A stretch of 64,000 nucleotides of DNA from Pseudomonas lutea (GTDB lineage: Bacteria; Pseudomonadota; Gammaproteobacteria; Pseudomonadales; Pseudomonadaceae). A program made the position numbers and the translations under genes. The notes beneath the pieces are model-generated. The model had not been told where the DNA came from. It saw only the letters and a program-made list of their open reading frames with translations, and did no database searches. Positions 62,185 to 64,000 of this stretch are shown piece by piece (position 1 is the first letter of the stretch; each line of letters starts with the position of its first letter). The stretch lies in the NCBI RefSeq assembly GCF_000759445.1, contig NZ_JRMB01000001.1:620001-684000 (forward strand), written 5' to 3'.

Positions 62185-62892
62185 ATGACTGCGCCAAGCT
62201 CTGCACCCGAACGCCGCCTTTACCAGGTAATCGCCGACCGACTGCGCGAGCACATCCGCAAGAACGGCATCGTACCGGGCGCGCGGCTACCGCCCGAGCG
62301 GGATCTGGCGCAGTTGCTTGGGGTCTCGCGGCCTTCCTTGCGCGAGGCGTTGATTGCTCTGGAAATCGAAGGCAGTGTCGAGATCCGCATGGGCTCCGGC
62401 ATCTACGTTTGTGAGCATCTGCTGGGCGTCAAAGGCAAGACCCGCACGCTGGGCGAAAGCCCCTCGGAACTGATGCAGGCCCGAGCCCTGATCGAGGGCG
62501 AGAGCGTCATGCTGGCCTGCCTGCACGGCAGCAAAGCCGATTACAAATACCTGCAGGCCTGCATCGACAAGATGCGCGAAGGCGCGCTCAAAGGCGTTCC
62601 GGCGCTGGACGACGATCGCAAATTCCACCAGCGGCTGGCGAAGATGAGCGGTAATTCGACGCTGGTGCGGATTATCACCTCGCTCTTCGAAGAGCGTTAC
62701 AGCCCGCTTACTGCACACGTCAGCGAGCACTCCGAAACCCGCGAAACCTGGGCCATGGCCGTGGCCGAACACGAGGCCATCCTGCACGCCGTCCAAACCC
62801 GCGACCTGATCGGTGCCCAGACCGCGATGCGTGAGCACCTGCGCAGATCCGAAGCGCGCTGGCTGGATGGCATGGATGCAGAGTTACGGTAG
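62185..62892 (+). CDS. GntR-family regulator, FadR subfamily (UxuR/ExuR-like)
   Basis: This 235-residue regulator has a winged helix (GARLPPERDLAQLLGVSRPSLREALIALE), the wing GSGIYV, and a C-terminal FCD helical domain. Metal or ligand residues are visible in ALDDDRKFHQRLAKMSGN, EHEAILHAV and MREHLRRSEARW. Between the reductase and a convergent uxuA, it most likely represses the hexuronate genes and responds to a pathway intermediate. ATG at 62185 is preferred over TTG at 62182. Confidence 0.88.
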   Translation: MTAPSSAPERRLYQVIADRLREHIRKNGIVPGARLPPERDLAQLLGVSRPSLREALIALEIEGSVEIRMGSGIYVCEHLLGVKGKTRTLGESPSELMQARALIEGESVMLACLHGSKADYKYLQACIDKMREGALKGVPALDDDRKFHQRLAKMSGNSTLVRIITSLFEERYSPLTAHVSEHSETRETWAMAVAEHEAILHAVQTRDLIGAQTAMREHLRRSEARWLDGMDAELR

Positions 62893-62968
62893 GCGGTCAG
62901 TTGTTGCGCCGTTGCGGTTACGTCGCAAACAGGCGTCACCCAGTTCTGCACGCATTCATCCTAACCCT

Positions 62969-63060
62969 TGTAGGAGCGCGCTTGCCCGCGAACGCGTTGG
63001 TACATCTGCTGCAGTTGTAGCGTCTTCACGGCCGTCTTCGCGGGCAAGCGCGCTCCTACA
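62969..63060. repeat. REPIN, TGTAGGAGCGCGCTTGCCCG family, copy 1
   Basis: A 92-bp element with inverted arms. Its loop (GTTGGTACATC to CGTCTTCACGG) is almost identical to that of the copy at 63142. Confidence 0.93.
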
Positions 63061-63141
63061 GGTTTTGCGGTGTGCAGGCATGCCCACGCCCACGCGGTCT
63101 GGCGTTGTTGAACCTGCCACGAGATTCGCGCGGAACGCCGG

Positions 63142-63233
63142 TGTAGGAGCGCGCTTGCCCGCGAACGCGTTGGTACATCCGCCGCAGTTGTAGCGTCTTC
63201 ACGGCAGTCTTCGCGGGCAAGCGCGCTCCTACA
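63142..63233. repeat. REPIN, TGTAGGAGCGCGCTTGCCCG family, copy 2
   Basis: The same 92-bp length as the first copy, with only a few loop differences. The right flank GGTTTTGCGGTGTGC is also shared, so the pair looks like a recent local duplication. Degenerate AGCTTGAGG/AGCTTGAAG repeats follow at 63263-63302. Confidence 0.93.
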
Positions 63234-63308
63234 GGTTTTGCGGTGTGCTGGTAAGACGCGATTAGCTTGAGGCTTGAGGCTAGAAGCTTGAAGCTCGAAG
63301 CTGACCCA

Positions 63309-64000
63309 TCACCCCATCGTCTTGCGTATGCCTTCCCAAAGACCGTTCAGATACACAGCCCCCAGCGCGCGGTCGTAGAGACCGTAGCCTGGCCTGCCGG
63401 TCTCGCCCCAGATCATGCGGCCGTGATCGGGACGGTAATAGCCTTCGAAACCGGTCTCGACGTACGCCTTGACGATCTCGGCCATGTCCAGCGATCCATC
63501 CTCGGAGCGGTGGGCGGTCTCGTAGAAATCACCCGCTTCGTTGACCTTCACGTTGCGCAAATGGGCGAAATGGATACGGCCCTGTCCGCCAAACTCCCGC
63601 ACCAGCGACGGGATGTCGTTGCCCAGGTCGGCGCCGAGGGAGCCTGAGCACAGCGTCAGGCCGTTGGCCGGGTCGTCGACCATGGCGAGGATCTGCGCGA
63701 GGTCCTCACGGTTCTTCACCACCCGCGGCATGCCGAACATCGAGCGCGGCGGGTCATCCGGGTGCAGGGCCATCTTGATGCCCGCATCTTTTGCCATCGG
63801 AATGATCCGCTCCAGGAAATACGCCAGCCGTTCGCGCAGCGTGCCTTCGTCAACCTGGGCGTATTCGCTGATCAGCGACCGAAGGATTTCGGGTTCATAA
63901 CTGACGTCCCAGCCCGGCAGGCTGATGCCGTTGTCCAGGTTCGCCTGTTCGATGACCGCCACGTCAAACGCCAGCGTGGTCGAGCCGTCCGGCAGCTCCA
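63309..64000 (-). CDS. uxuA: Mannonate dehydratase, 3' part
   Basis: This is the C-terminal 230 residues of D-mannonate dehydratase, which makes 2-keto-3-deoxygluconate. The gene starts beyond the right edge. Conserved segments are [61 protein letters not shown] and [20 protein letters not shown], carrying the metal-binding Cys and His residues. It is convergent with the GntR gene, with two REPINs between. It supports a hexuronate pathway together with the reductase gene. Confidence 0.95.
   Translation of the reverse strand, partial: ELPDGSTTLAFDVAVIEQANLDNGISLPGWDVSYEPEILRSLISEYAQVDEGTLRERLAYFLERIIPMAKDAGIKMALHPDDPPRSMFGMPRVVKNREDLAQILAMVDDPANGLTLCSGSLGADLGNDIPSLVREFGGQGRIHFAHLRNVKVNEAGDFYETAHRSEDGSLDMAEIVKAYVETGFEGYYRPDHGRMIWGETGRPGYGLYDRALGAVYLNGLWEGIRKTMG

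Overview
The window looks like a chromosomal segment of a Pseudomonas, most likely from the P. fluorescens / P. syringae side of the genus. The evidence is high-GC coding, a complete kguE-kguK-kguT-kguD operon with ptxS, a mexEF-oprN efflux operon, a lexA2-imuA-imuB-dnaE2 mutagenesis cassette, an MvaT-type H-NS protein, and at least three families of Pseudomonas REP/REPIN palindromes between genes. No rRNA, tRNA, CRISPR array, prophage or intact transposase was seen.

Layout. 1-3650: the end of a sugar ABC importer operon (ATPase, two permeases) with an SMP-30 lactonase. 3654-9260: a chemoreceptor, a GAF-EAL c-di-GMP protein, glyoxalase I and a secreted DUF4946-like protein. 9715-11517: an MvaT-family silencer and a membrane-anchored TPR protein. 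11718-17560: mexE-mexF-oprN read leftwards, with a nod-box-like site upstream. 17926-21521: a HipB/HipA pair, a 36-bp tandem repeat, a NUDIX hydrolase and a Tat-exported alpha/beta hydrolase. 21639-24054: a LysR regulator divergent from a quinone-oxidoreductase-like enzyme, with a nested inverted repeat between them.

24301-27573 is the least familiar part. A promoter and a perfect operator-like palindrome precede a 46-codon ORF. That ORF is ATGA-coupled to an N-type ATP-pyrophosphatase gene carrying an apparent frameshift, and a MocR/GntR-aminotransferase gene follows. It has the layout of a small peptide-modification locus, but its function cannot be read from the sequence.

28201-36521 holds a nuclease-XPD helicase fusion, pgm, a pirin, a UvrD-like helicase and a DUF1652-like protein. 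36815-42750 holds a chemoreceptor remnant and the 2-ketogluconate operon with two PtxS operators. 42830-43905 is a repeat-rich gap with two copies of a roughly 240-bp repeat that also occurs at 27625 and, rearranged, at 32416. 43912-45770 is an ssuA/ssuC-like pair without an ATPase gene. 46250-48684 has a membrane-anchored histidine phosphatase-like protein and the alkylation-repair genes alkA and ogt. 48778-55468 has a PEP-mutase-family enzyme and the SOS mutasome operon. 55849-59519 has an inositol-dehydrogenase-like enzyme, its LacI-type regulator, a DUF1989 protein and an unknown Cys-containing protein. 59807-64000 is a hexuronate-type catabolic cluster (zinc dehydrogenase, mannonate/tagaturonate reductase, GntR regulator, partial uxuA).

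The coherent functional units are sugar and sugar-acid use (ABC importer/lactonase, kgu, inositol, hexuronate), stress and DNA repair (alkA, ogt, imu cassette, helicases), and efflux. Family assignments rest on motif recognition by eye; no database search was run.
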